Origin: an uncultured bacterium | Lineage (GTDB): Bacteria; Cyanobacteriota; Vampirovibrionia; Gastranaerophilales; Gastranaerophilaceae | Length of the DNA stretch: 64,000 nucleotides | Direction: 5' to 3' | Assembly: GCA_949284715.1 (NCBI GenBank) | Contig: CASDWH010000002.1 | Coordinates: forward strand, 1-64,000 | Part shown: positions 39,647-47,666 of the stretch, in pieces | Numbering within the stretch: the stretch's first letter is position 1 | How the letters are laid out: each line of letters starts with the position of its first letter | Translations under genes and position numbers: made by a program | The notes under the pieces: generated by a model | The model's database searches: none | Told to the model about the DNA's origin: nothing | The model's input: only the letters and a program-made list of their open reading frames with translations

Positions 39647-40321
39647 TTATTTATTAAATTTATAGATTGATTGTATCTTTGTTAACTTAAGCTGTTCAAT
39701 TCCTCCTATGGAATTAACAGACGGAGAGGATAGATGTCTCTGAAAATTCTCATCCGTTATTTGATACAAGGTTTTATTTTTATTTAATTCTGAACATAGT
39801 TTTTCTATTATTGAATCTATATATGGTATATTTTGGGGTAATTTCCCCCAACACAATACAACTTTTTCTGGTAAATCATCAAAATTTATTTCACACTTAT
39901 AGTTCTTCAAATATTCTTTTGTATAATATTTGCAAACAAAATCTGCTCCGGAAATTCTTATGGGAAATAAGTTTAAAACAATAATTTTATTATATCCTTC
40001 TTTATTCGCAAATTTGATAGCATTTCTAACGGTGTCATCGCTGTTTTGGGGATTTGCAAAACTTGGGTTAAACATTATAACCCCCAAAGCTTTTTCAGAA
40101 TTTTTAGATTCTGAGAGCCAACTTGCAATTAATTTTGTTCGATTTTTATAGCAAATACCATCGACTTTAACTTTTTCTTCAAAATTAATTTTTTTACCCT
40201 TATTATCATAAAATTTTTGAATTTGTTTCAATTCTTCTTTATTAAAGGTGTCACTAAAAGAAGCATCTACTTTGACATCTAACAATTTATTCTTATCAAT
40301 TTTTATCTTCCAGGAATACAT
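39647..40321 (-). CDS. DUF1643 protein, copy 1
   Basis: This 224-residue cytoplasmic protein has the DUF1643 core. R-T-K-L-I-A-S-W leads to IMFNPSFANPQNSDDTVRNAI, then VLNLFPIRIS, and a CWG segment comes near residue 165. The family is of unknown biochemical role and is common in mobile and defence regions. GAAAGGAA precedes the ATG. Both island motifs lie upstream. A second DUF1643 gene lies directly upstream in the same orientation. Confidence 0.8.
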   Translation of the reverse strand: MYSWKIKIDKNKLLDVKVDASFSDTFNKEELKQIQKFYDNKGKKINFEEKVKVDGICYKNRTKLIASWLSESKNSEKALGVIMFNPSFANPQNSDDTVRNAIKFANKEGYNKIIVLNLFPIRISGADFVCKYYTKEYLKNYKCEINFDDLPEKVVLCWGKLPQNIPYIDSIIEKLCSELNKNKTLYQITDENFQRHLSSPSVNSIGGIEQLKLTKIQSIYKFNK

Positions 40322-40346
40322 TACGTTCCTTTCTTTTCTTATTTTT

Positions 40347-40375
40347 ATCTTAACTCCTTACTCTGTCTAATTCGG
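40347..40375 (-). promoter_or_regulatory. type-2 island promoter motif, DUF1643 copy 1
   Basis: On the minus strand: CCGAAT, TAGACA, 11 bp, TAAGAT. The motif ends 25 bp before ATG 40321 and is the only minus-strand copy. Confidence 0.6.
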
Positions 40376-40403
40376 ACGCAGTTTAAAATTTGAGATTATT
40401 CAA

Positions 40404-40458
40404 TTAATCGCTCCTGTTGCAAGATGTTTCAAGGCTTATGACACAAAAAGTATCAATA
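40404..40458 (-). promoter_or_regulatory. type-1 island element, copy B
   Basis: On the minus strand: TTGATA, TTTGTGTCA, six bases, TTGAAA (40427-40432), 17 bp ending TTGCAACAGGAGC, then GATTAA (40404-40409). It overlaps the last codons of DUF1643 copy 2. Confidence 0.6.
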
Positions 40459-41166
40459 AATGTTTATTGGGTATAGATGCAGCTTATGGTTGTTGTCATA
40501 TACTTTTTTTCGACAAGATATATGGAAAGGTTCTCTACTACTATAGAAAGTCATTAAATTTGTAGATTTGTCTTTTAATAACTTTAATAAATTTTCTTTA
40601 TTTTTTCTGAATTCTTTATTTACACCATATGCAATAATAAAATCTTTCGCAATTTTTGATTCTAAATATTTTTGTATAAAACTTTTATTATCTTTTTGCT
40701 TAAATTTAGTCATAATTTTTCTATTATTTTGTAATATCTTTTTTAATTCACTTGGCTTATGATGTCTATAAGAAAATAAGTTGATTACAGCAAAATATTG
40801 ATAACCTACATTTTCTTTATAAGTTACTCTAGTAGCCCATTTTCTAGCCTTATCCATAGTTTGGTCAGATTTTTCGCTTCTAGCATAGGACGGATTTAAC
40901 ATAATGTATGTTAATATTCCCTTTCTATCAATACACTTATTATTTTTATCATCTATAATTTTTTCGATGTATAAATATCTGGAATGAGGTTCATTAGTTA
41001 CATCAAAATTTTGTAGACATTTCTCGTTAATATATCGCTCAAATAATTGTTTTTTTTCATCAGCTGTATAGGTTTCTTTTGAAAATACTATAAAACCTGG
41101 CCTGTCTTGGAGATCTACGATTTTATAATTATCAAATTGATGTTTAAGATCTTTCAATAATTCCAT
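40453..41166 (-). CDS. DUF1643 protein, copy 2
   Basis: This 237-residue diverged relative of the neighbouring DUF1643 gene shares IMLNPSYARSEKSDQTMDKA and VINLFSYRHHKPSEL. It has a more basic C-terminal half than copy 1. I start at ATG 41166 (MELLKDLK), 6 bp after a near-ideal GGGAGGT; codons upstream in the same frame are leader. A TATAAT at 41189-41194 and type-1 element A serve it. Function is unknown. Confidence 0.75.
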   Translation of the reverse strand: MELLKDLKHQFDNYKIVDLQDRPGFIVFSKETYTADEKKQLFERYINEKCLQNFDVTNEPHSRYLYIEKIIDDKNNKCIDRKGILTYIMLNPSYARSEKSDQTMDKARKWATRVTYKENVGYQYFAVINLFSYRHHKPSELKKILQNNRKIMTKFKQKDNKSFIQKYLESKIAKDFIIAYGVNKEFRKNKENLLKLLKDKSTNLMTFYSSREPFHISCRKKVYDNNHKLHLYPINIY

Positions 41167-41212
41167 TATATTACCTCCCATTTTGATTATTATATGCTGT
41201 ATTTTTATTCTA

Positions 41213-41268
41213 CTCATCGCTCTTGTTGCATACGTTTTCAAGTCCAATGACATAAAAAGTATCATTGT
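41213..41268 (-). promoter_or_regulatory. type-1 island element, copy A
   Basis: On the minus strand: TGATA, TTTATGTCA, six bases, TTGAAA (41236-41241), 17 bp ending TGCAACAAGAGC, then GATGAG (41213-41218). It is very similar to copy B over 50 bp. Confidence 0.6.
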
Positions 41269-41332
41269 GTGGTTTTTATTTATACTGAAAAATTTTTTTA
41301 AAGTTCAGAATAATCAAATTATAATTTATTTT

Positions 41333-41362
41333 ATACTGATTTTACTCATTTAAAATCAGTAT
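41333..41362. promoter_or_regulatory. palindromic operator candidate between XRE and DUF1643 genes
   Basis: A perfect 11-bp inverted repeat (ATACTGATTTT at 41333-41343, AAAATCAGTAT at 41352-41362) has an 8-bp spacer and lies in the divergent promoter region. A further ATACTGA half-site is at 41282. An operator for the adjacent XRE repressor is the simplest reading. A terminator is possible, since CTTTTTAT follows. Confidence 0.5.
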
Positions 41363-41431
41363 CTTTTTATGTAGTTTTTTAATCTTTATTTGTACGATTA
41401 ATTTAATTCAGGTTACAAATAAGGTAGGAAT

Positions 41432-41746
41432 ATGGATAAGAAAAAGTTGCTGGGACGAAGGATTAAAGAACTTATTAAACAAAAAGATTTTAGCCAGGAA
41501 AAAATAGCTGAACTTGTTGGGATTGAGCCGACCGCCTTAAGTAATATTGTTACAGGTAGAAATTATCCGTTAATGTCAACTTTAGAAAAGATTTTACAGG
41601 TTTTGGGTGTTGATTTTTCTGATGTCTTTAACTTTGAACATCAGAATGATAACAAGGATTTGCAAGCTGAAATTGAACAAATTTTGAACAATAATCCAGA
41701 ACGAATGAAAGATTTTTATAAAATAGCGAAAGCTCTAGTTGATTAA
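41432..41746 (+). CDS. XRE-family HTH transcriptional regulator
   Basis: This 104-residue protein has a Cro/C1 HTH at residues 8-62 (FSQEKIAELVGIEPTALSNIVTGRNYP) and a short acidic helical tail (NNPERMKDFYKIAKALVD) likely used for dimerisation. It is divergent from the DUF1643 pair, with a palindrome between them, and upstream of the RtcB unit. It is a candidate controller of the island promoters. Confidence 0.88.
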   Translation: MDKKKLLGRRIKELIKQKDFSQEKIAELVGIEPTALSNIVTGRNYPLMSTLEKILQVLGVDFSDVFNFEHQNDNKDLQAEIEQILNNNPERMKDFYKIAKALVD

Positions 41747-41749
41747 AAC

Positions 41750-41796
41750 ACAATTCTTTTCAATAACTTGAAAAACCTTTTAAAAAGAGCATTAAT
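41750..41796 (+). promoter_or_regulatory. type-1 island element, copy E
   Basis: TTGAAA (41768-41773), 17 bp ending AAAAAGAGC, then ATTAAT. The upstream CACAATT block is less conserved. It lies 6 bp after the XRE stop codon. Confidence 0.5.
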
Positions 41797-41805
41797 TAAG
41801 TATGT

Positions 41806-41834
41806 CCGAATAAGACGTACTTATATTTTATATT
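41806..41834 (+). promoter_or_regulatory. type-2 island promoter motif, HTH-rtcB unit
   Basis: CCGAAT, AAGACG, 11 bp, TATATT. It is preceded by TGT and ends 22 bp before ATG 41857. Confidence 0.6.
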
Positions 41835-41856
41835 ATTTCTGAAAGGAAATTTTAAT

Positions 41857-42201
41857 ATGAAATATTTAATACGAGCAAATAAAGTAGTATTTAGCGGAAA
41901 TATGCAAATGATAATGAAATACATTTCAGATTTTTATAAATCCGAAGCAAAGGAATGGACCGGAAAATCAGGTGAATGGACAAATTTAGGGAAGTTTAAA
42001 ACTTTTATAGAATCTATGGGATATTCGATAAAAGACAAAATTCCCTCAAATTGCCGCTGCGAAGGTACGGCTGTTACGAATGAAGAATTTAGAAAAATTT
42101 GGGGCGAGTGTAATTTTAAGATTAAAGCAGTTGCCGAAAGATTACATACAGACGAAAGAACCGTTGCACAGATAGTTCGAAAAATGAAATTGAGGAAATA
42201 A
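41857..42201 (+). CDS. small HTH protein paired with RtcB
   Basis: This 114-residue protein is not assigned to a named family. The C-terminal 40 residues (EEFRKIWGECNFKIKAVAERLHTDERTVAQIVRKM) form a clear helix-turn-helix of the resolvase/Trp-repressor kind. The N-terminal half is basic and contains CRCEG. It is 2 bp upstream of rtcB and shares its promoter, so it may regulate the ligase or guide it to nucleic acid. Confidence 0.6.
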   Translation: MKYLIRANKVVFSGNMQMIMKYISDFYKSEAKEWTGKSGEWTNLGKFKTFIESMGYSIKDKIPSNCRCEGTAVTNEEFRKIWGECNFKIKAVAERLHTDERTVAQIVRKMKLRK

Positions 42202-42203
42202 TA

Positions 42204-43325
42204 ATGTACGAAATCAAAGGGAAATATACATCAGCAAAAATTTTTACGGAAAGTGAAGATATCGAAGTTACAGAACAAACACGTGCTGTTTGTAATCATC
42301 CTATATTTAAAGATTGTCAAATTAGGATTATGCCTGATTGTCATAAAGGCAAAGGCTGTACTATTGGTTTTACTGCAGAAATGCCGAAAAGCGGCGAAAT
42401 TATTCCGAATATTATAGGAGTAGATCAGTTTTGCGGTATGCATGTTATAAAATTGAGTGATAACGATATTACAAACGATTATGAAAAACTGGATAAAGTT
42501 ATTCGCAGAAATATTCCTTTTGGCAGAGATGGCAGAAGAAGATTTAGTGAACTTGTACCGGAAGAATTTATTGAAAAAACAAAAAAGATTTGTAAAGACA
42601 TTCTGAAAGATAATTTTGTAAACCATGTTAATAAAATCGGTTCGTTAGGCGGCGGAAATCATTTTATTTCTTTAGAAAAAGGTTCAACTGGAACATATTT
42701 GATAATTCATAGCGGCTCAAGAAATATTGGTTTAAAACTGGCAATTCATTATCAAGATTTGGCTATAACAAAAAATTGTTATGGAGATGGTGAACTAAAA
42801 CAGCTTTCATTTTTGACAGACAAAGATGCACAGGATTATTTGACTTGTGCTGAATATTGCCGGGAATATGCAAAATTAAATCGTAAAATTATGACACATG
42901 ATATTATGGTCGGAATGCGTTGGAAAACAGAAGATGAATTTGAAACAGTTCATAATTACATTGGAGAGGATAAAATTATAAGAAAAGGTGCAATTTCTTG
43001 TTATAAAGGGGAAAAAGTCCTGATACCGCTAAATATGGCGGAGGGTTCTTTGATTTGCATTGGCAAAGGAAATCCGGATTGGAATAATTCTGCTCCGCAT
43101 GGTGCAGGCAGGGCTTTATCAAGAATGCAGGCAAAAGACCAATTGACCATGCAGGAATATAAAAAACAAATGTCAGGGATTTTTTCAAGCTGTATTTCAA
43201 CGGCAACACTTGATGAAGCCCCGATGGCATATAAAAACAGTACAGAAATTATAAAAGAGATTGAACCTGCTGCTGAAATAATTGATCATTTAAAACCTCT
43301 GTATAACTTTAAAGCCAAAGAATAA
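42204..43325 (+). CDS. rtcB: RtcB-family RNA ligase
   Basis: RtcB joins 2',3'-cyclic phosphate and 5'-OH RNA ends using GTP and manganese, repairing tRNA or rRNA cut by toxins. The 373-residue product keeps the metal ligands MPDCHKGKG (43-51), GVDQFCG (72-78), GGGNHF near 149 and HSGSR near 170. The guanylated His is in HGAGRALSR near 298. It is shorter than archaeal RtcB (about 480) and fits the compact RtcB2-type forms. GAGGA precedes the ATG. The genes on either side encode an HTH protein and a WYL regulator. Confidence 0.92.
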   Translation: MYEIKGKYTSAKIFTESEDIEVTEQTRAVCNHPIFKDCQIRIMPDCHKGKGCTIGFTAEMPKSGEIIPNIIGVDQFCGMHVIKLSDNDITNDYEKLDKVIRRNIPFGRDGRRRFSELVPEEFIEKTKKICKDILKDNFVNHVNKIGSLGGGNHFISLEKGSTGTYLIIHSGSRNIGLKLAIHYQDLAITKNCYGDGELKQLSFLTDKDAQDYLTCAEYCREYAKLNRKIMTHDIMVGMRWKTEDEFETVHNYIGEDKIIRKGAISCYKGEKVLIPLNMAEGSLICIGKGNPDWNNSAPHGAGRALSRMQAKDQLTMQEYKKQMSGIFSSCISTATLDEAPMAYKNSTEIIKEIEPAAEIIDHLKPLYNFKAKE

Positions 43326-43331
43326 ATATGT

Positions 43332-43360
43332 CCGTACTTGACGTATATTTATGTTAGAAT
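43332..43360 (+). promoter_or_regulatory. type-2 island promoter motif, WYL gene
   Basis: CCGTAC, TTGACG, 11 bp, TAGAAT. It is preceded by TGT, starts 6 bp after the rtcB stop and ends 21 bp before ATG 43382. Confidence 0.65.
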
Positions 43361-43381
43361 ATTTCTAAAAGGAGTTTCAAT

Positions 43382-44341
43382 ATGGAAGATAAACCAAGAT
43401 ATTCAAGAGTTTCGGATATTATTGATCTGATAATTTTCATGCTTTCAAAATTGAATGGAGTTTCTTTGAATGATATTCAGGAACGTTTTGGAGTTTCCAG
43501 ACGTACGGCGGAAAGAATGAGAGATAGTGTTTTGTCTATATTACCGCAGGTTGATGAAATAGCAACAGATGAACGTTGCAAACGCTGGGGGTTTACAAAT
43601 TATTCTTTGAATGAATTGGTTTATTTTTCAAATGAAGATATTGCGTTTTTAGAAAATTTAAAACCTGCTTGCGATAAAATGTCACAAACCGAGCTTGATG
43701 AAATTTTGACAAAAGTTAAAGCTCTTAAATATAGGCATACAAAAATTGATGAAGCACAGATTGAATTACTGCTTCAGTCTGAAGGGTATGCGGTTCGCCA
43801 GTCACAGAATTATAAAGTTGATTTGAATATTGTTTCTGTCATTCGTCAGGCGATTAAAGAAAACAGAAAAATCCAGGCTGAATACAAAGATAAAGTCAGG
43901 ATTTTAGAGCCTCTTGGCTTAATTTACGGGGAAAAAGTGCATCTGATTGCGAGAGAAGAAGCAAAAGGGCAGGACGAATATAACTATGTTTTACATAAAC
44001 TTAAAAACGTTGAAATTCTGGCAGAGAAATTTGATCCGAAAGGTTTTGATTTGCAAGAATTTTCTAAAAAATCTTTTGGCGTTTATTTCGGTGAAATTTA
44101 TGATGTTAAATTAAAATTCATACCGGAAGCAGCGGAAGATGTTTTGAACTATAACTTCCACCCAACGCAAAAAATGAAGCAGCAGCCTGATGGCAGTGTG
44201 ATTGTAACTTTTAAAGCAAGCGGCGATAAACACATTATGTGGAACCTTTTCAAATGGGGATATGCAGTCGAAATCCTCGCTCCGAAAGTGTTAAAAATGA
44301 AATATAAAGATTATATTGATGAGATTAGAAAAAATTTTTAA
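43382..44341 (+). CDS. WYL-domain transcriptional regulator
   Basis: This 319-residue regulator has an N-terminal winged HTH (VSLNDIQERFGVSRRTAERMRDSV, residues 24-50), a WYL ligand-sensing domain from about 150 (AIKENRKIQAEYKDK...EPLGLIY) and a WCX dimer domain. WYL proteins control defence systems in response to nucleic-acid ligands. The motif at its own promoter is shared with six other island units, making it a candidate regulon controller. It overlaps the convergent terL gene by 4 bp. Confidence 0.88.
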   Translation: MEDKPRYSRVSDIIDLIIFMLSKLNGVSLNDIQERFGVSRRTAERMRDSVLSILPQVDEIATDERCKRWGFTNYSLNELVYFSNEDIAFLENLKPACDKMSQTELDEILTKVKALKYRHTKIDEAQIELLLQSEGYAVRQSQNYKVDLNIVSVIRQAIKENRKIQAEYKDKVRILEPLGLIYGEKVHLIAREEAKGQDEYNYVLHKLKNVEILAEKFDPKGFDLQEFSKKSFGVYFGEIYDVKLKFIPEAAEDVLNYNFHPTQKMKQQPDGSVIVTFKASGDKHIMWNLFKWGYAVEILAPKVLKMKYKDYIDEIRKNF

Positions 44342-45813
44342 ACAAGTTTGCCAAAACCTGAGCTTTTAAATCGAACATATTTTCTTGCTTGATATTCTTC
44401 CGATTTTACATAGTTTGCCATTGCATTAACTCGTTCAAGTGTTGAAGTTACAAAAGTTTTTTGCTTACGTTCAATAATTAATTGCGAAAATGCATCAACC
44501 TGATCATCATGTCGTCCGTACGGAAATGATACTATTTCAGCTCTAAAATCGTCTAACCAGGAAGCATTTCGTTTTAAAAAGATCTTTCCGTATTCCAATG
44601 GTTCGGATGCATAATTGGCTCTTATTTCTTTTGAATCTTTCGGAGTATATTTTATTGGATAAATCCCTCTTTGTGCAAGAGTCTGTAATAAAAATTCCGT
44701 ACTTGTTGTAGCTTCAATAATCATATTTTTACATTGAAACATTTGTGACCGGCACATTATTTCTACAGGCAAGTTTGCAATATCAATTTTTTCTCTGTAA
44801 ATATCTGTTATATAGATATTTCCTTCGTGTTCAACCGCTGTAATACATACGGTATAATCATTATTCCGTCCTGTTTTAAAAGCTATATCCCAACTTTGAA
44901 ATACTGTTCCGCCAGACGGGACTTCATCAAAATACTTAAATTTATTGAAATCAAGAATATTTCCTTTTTCCGGAATCGGTTCTTGCATATACTGTGCGTA
45001 AAAATTATAATTACTCATTGTCTTTTGAAGTTTTAATATTTCTTCAAGTGGTTCTATCTCCGGACATAAGACCTCACCGGCGTTTATGGTAATTTCTTTT
45101 CCGTTAGATAAAGTGTAAGTTTTATCTGAATTAGCTATGGCAGGTAATGACAATACTTCCCAACCATCCTGTTTTAGCAAATGTGCGGTTAAATCATCAA
45201 GGTGTAAACGTTGCATTACAAGAATAATTACACCATCATTTTTGTTATCAAGTCTGGAAGATAATGTATTATCGTACCATTCGTTTACGCTTTCACGTAT
45301 TGTTTGAGAAAGTGCTTCGTCAGCTTTAATCGGATCATCAATTATTATGTATGTACCTCCAAAGCCAGTTAATGTACCGCCTACAGATGTTGCATAACAG
45401 TAGCCATTTTTAGTTGTTTCAAGCAGGTTTTCTGTTTGTTTATTAGGATTTAATCTTGTTGCAAAAGTTTCTTTATAAAAATCTGAGTTCATCAGCTTTT
45501 TTCTGTCTCTTGAAAATTTATTTGCCAATTCTTGAGAATAACTTACGCACAGAATTCTTTCATTTGGATTTCGCCCAAGTAACCATGCTGGCAACACTAT
45601 TGATGCAAGAAGTGATTTCATTTTTCTTGGAGGAATATTAATTATCAATCTCTTTATTTTTCCTTCTGCACACTGCTGCAATTTATCTGTCATAATTTCT
45701 AAATACGCTGCTGGAATAAATGTTTGCGAATTATCAACTTCGTAAAATGATTTTTGCACGAATGTATAAAAATCAGATCTCATTGCAGCTTGTAAAATTC
45801 TTTTATCATCCAT
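44338..45813 (-). CDS. terL: phage terminase large subunit
   Basis: TerL is the ATPase-nuclease that packages phage DNA. The 491-residue product has a variant Walker A PPRKMKS near residue 62, and a Walker B and catalytic carboxylate in YIIIDDPIKADEA near 157. The C-terminal RNase H-like nuclease has its first Asp in SWDIAFKTGRNNDYT and a later RHDDQVDAFSQ. It is intact. It forms an operon with DUF5681 (sharing 1 nt) and a ParB-methyltransferase gene. No portal, capsid or tail gene is found in the window. Confidence 0.92.
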   Translation of the reverse strand: MDDKRILQAAMRSDFYTFVQKSFYEVDNSQTFIPAAYLEIMTDKLQQCAEGKIKRLIINIPPRKMKSLLASIVLPAWLLGRNPNERILCVSYSQELANKFSRDRKKLMNSDFYKETFATRLNPNKQTENLLETTKNGYCYATSVGGTLTGFGGTYIIIDDPIKADEALSQTIRESVNEWYDNTLSSRLDNKNDGVIILVMQRLHLDDLTAHLLKQDGWEVLSLPAIANSDKTYTLSNGKEITINAGEVLCPEIEPLEEILKLQKTMSNYNFYAQYMQEPIPEKGNILDFNKFKYFDEVPSGGTVFQSWDIAFKTGRNNDYTVCITAVEHEGNIYITDIYREKIDIANLPVEIMCRSQMFQCKNMIIEATTSTEFLLQTLAQRGIYPIKYTPKDSKEIRANYASEPLEYGKIFLKRNASWLDDFRAEIVSFPYGRHDDQVDAFSQLIIERKQKTFVTSTLERVNAMANYVKSEEYQARKYVRFKSSGFGKLV

Positions 45814-46181
45814 TATTTTGCATTCCTTTCAATGAAATCTTTAAGAATTTGTGCATCTTCTATTGATAAATCGGCTTCAATGTCTTTTGGTTTTATCGGT
45901 AAAGAACTCATAATACTTGTTACAAGTTTTATTGATGCAGCATTCCCGTTAAGAGCATTTGTTATAAGCCTTTTAATCAAAGCTCGCTGTTTAGTCATCG
46001 TCTTAATATTGCCACCCTCTTTTAAGGTTATAACTTCTTCCAACTCATCTTGAAAGTCTGATTTAAAATCTTGAATTAGTTTAGGTCTACCTTTGGGGTT
46101 TCCGCTAACTCCAGGTTTGAATTGATATTCCTTTGGAGGTTTTTTATATCCGACTTCATAATCTTTATTTGTATCTGTCAT
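45813..46181 (-). CDS. DUF5681 protein, probable terminase small-subunit-like
   Basis: This 122-residue protein has the DUF5681 signature YQFKPGVSGNPKGRP at residues 20-34, followed by helices and an RALIKRLITNALNG segment. Members lie next to TerL in phage-like elements and are thought to serve as small-terminase or DNA-recognition partners. Its stop overlaps the terL start, which supports cooperation. Confidence 0.82.
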   Translation of the reverse strand: MTDTNKDYEVGYKKPPKEYQFKPGVSGNPKGRPKLIQDFKSDFQDELEEVITLKEGGNIKTMTKQRALIKRLITNALNGNAASIKLVTSIMSSLPIKPKDIEADLSIEDAQILKDFIERNAK

Positions 46182-46184
46182 TAT

Positions 46185-47444
46185 TTATTCTCCTATATTA
46201 CCTATAAATTCGGCATTTTTACCTGTGAGTGTCTCAAATCTATGGATTATAATGTCACAGTAATGCGGATCTATTTCGATCAATCGAGCACTGCGTTGAA
46301 TTTTTTCGGCGGCAATAAGGGTTGATCCGGAACCGGCAAAATTATCAAGAACTATGTCGTTAGGCTTGGAACAATCTATAAGTGCATCCATTATTAATGC
46401 ACAAGGCTTTGGTGTAGGGTGCCATTTAAGCAGTTCTGCAGCTTGAGGATTTGAAACATGCATTCCTTGATATGTCCAAATATTTGTTCGATAACGCCCA
46501 TACGTTCCTAACTGAATATTATTTACATGAGGGGCTGTGCCATTTTTGTAAACAAATATCATTTCATATTGTGACCTGTAAAGACTACCAAGCCCCGCAG
46601 TTATTTTGTCCCAGATACATACGTTTTTGAGTTCATCAAAAACTGAATTGCCGGCGGTTATAATTTCTTCAATATGTTTCCAGTCCATACACCCGAAATG
46701 AATTGAGCCGTCTGTTGAAAATTCTTTTATTAATGTCATAGCTGTTTTTAAAAAAGCTGTGAATTCAGCTTTAGTCATTTCGCCGGATGCTTGATGAAAT
46801 TCTTTATGATGCTTTTTCGTTGTGACGTTTCCCTGTATTTTAACGTTATAAGGGAAATCCACAAATGAAATATTTGCTTTTTCATCATTTAAGAGAAATT
46901 CATAAAATTTACGTTCTGTAGAATCCCCATTTACAAGGATGTGTCTGCCTAACTTCCACTTATCACCAAATTTGGAACGGGCTTCAAGCACTGAATCCGC
47001 AGGTTGTTCATCTTCTGAATTATTTTCAATTACAGCATCATTTATTATAAGGTCTATTTCTGCAATATCAAATCCGGTTAAAGTTGTGTCATAACCGATA
47101 TCTGTCAAGTATTGAAGTTCAATTTTTAAAATTTCCTTATCCCAACCTGCCATTTCCGCGATTTTGTTTTCAGCAATTATAAATGCTCTAATATCGTCTT
47201 TTGAAAGATGTTCGATTTGGATAACCTGAATTTCTTCATATCCGAGTTCTTTTGCAACTTCATACCTTAAATTCCCCGCAATAATATTTTTATTCTGGTC
47301 AACCATTGGCGGATTAAGAATCTTGAAATGCTGTACCGCAGAGCATAATACATGTTTATTTTTTTCACTATGTAATCTTGCACTATTTTTATTCGGTTTT
47401 AAATCTTTAATTTTAACTGTAACCAGCTTATTAGTTATTATCAT
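46185..47444 (-). CDS. ParB-domain / DNA methyltransferase fusion
   Basis: This 419-residue phage-type protein has a ParB/Srx-like N-domain (KIDLKPNKNSARLHS variant; IAGNLRYEVAKELG, residues 5-90). A beta-class adenine/cytosine-N4 methyltransferase follows. The catalytic motif IV reads DFPY (VDFPYN) rather than DPPY. TPKPCALIM and the SAM-binding NFAGSGSTLIAAEK come near the end. D-F-P-Y is an unusual substitution at a catalytic loop. It leads the terL operon and probably modifies element DNA. Confidence 0.85.
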   Translation of the reverse strand: MIITNKLVTVKIKDLKPNKNSARLHSEKNKHVLCSAVQHFKILNPPMVDQNKNIIAGNLRYEVAKELGYEEIQVIQIEHLSKDDIRAFIIAENKIAEMAGWDKEILKIELQYLTDIGYDTTLTGFDIAEIDLIINDAVIENNSEDEQPADSVLEARSKFGDKWKLGRHILVNGDSTERKFYEFLLNDEKANISFVDFPYNVKIQGNVTTKKHHKEFHQASGEMTKAEFTAFLKTAMTLIKEFSTDGSIHFGCMDWKHIEEIITAGNSVFDELKNVCIWDKITAGLGSLYRSQYEMIFVYKNGTAPHVNNIQLGTYGRYRTNIWTYQGMHVSNPQAAELLKWHPTPKPCALIMDALIDCSKPNDIVLDNFAGSGSTLIAAEKIQRSARLIEIDPHYCDIIIHRFETLTGKNAEFIGNIGE

Positions 47445-47489
47445 TACATTTCCCCTTAATTAAACCTTAGAAAACTACTTCACAAGTAC

Positions 47490-47518
47490 ATTATAAACTA
47501 TTCAGATGTCCATTTCAA
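47490..47518 (-). promoter_or_regulatory. sigma70 promoter of the methyltransferase-terL operon
   Basis: TTGAAA (47513-47518), 17 bp, TATAAT (47490-47495) on the minus strand. AAGGGGA lies 6 bp before ATG 47444. It is canonical and differs from the island motifs. Confidence 0.75.
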
Positions 47519-47618
47519 CCTCTATGAGTGCAATTTAGATATATAAAACCCCGAAACAAGTTACCCTAAGCAGTATTGAGAACTTAATATAATTTACATT
47601 TTTTGTTTTATTATTCCA

Positions 47619-47647
47619 CCGCAATTGACATAGCCTCTTGTTAATAT
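47619..47647 (+). promoter_or_regulatory. type-2 island promoter motif, FtsZ-like 1
   Basis: CCGCAA, TTGACA, 11 bp, TAATAT. It ends 19 bp before ATG 47667, with AAGGAGG in between. Confidence 0.65.
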
Positions 47648-47666
47648 AAATAATAAGGAGGTCAAA

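Noticed and set aside
41213-41268. Type-1 elements as sigma54 promoters
   Set aside because: The GG and GC doublets that could mark -24/-12 are 14 bp apart, not 10, and are not kept in all copies.
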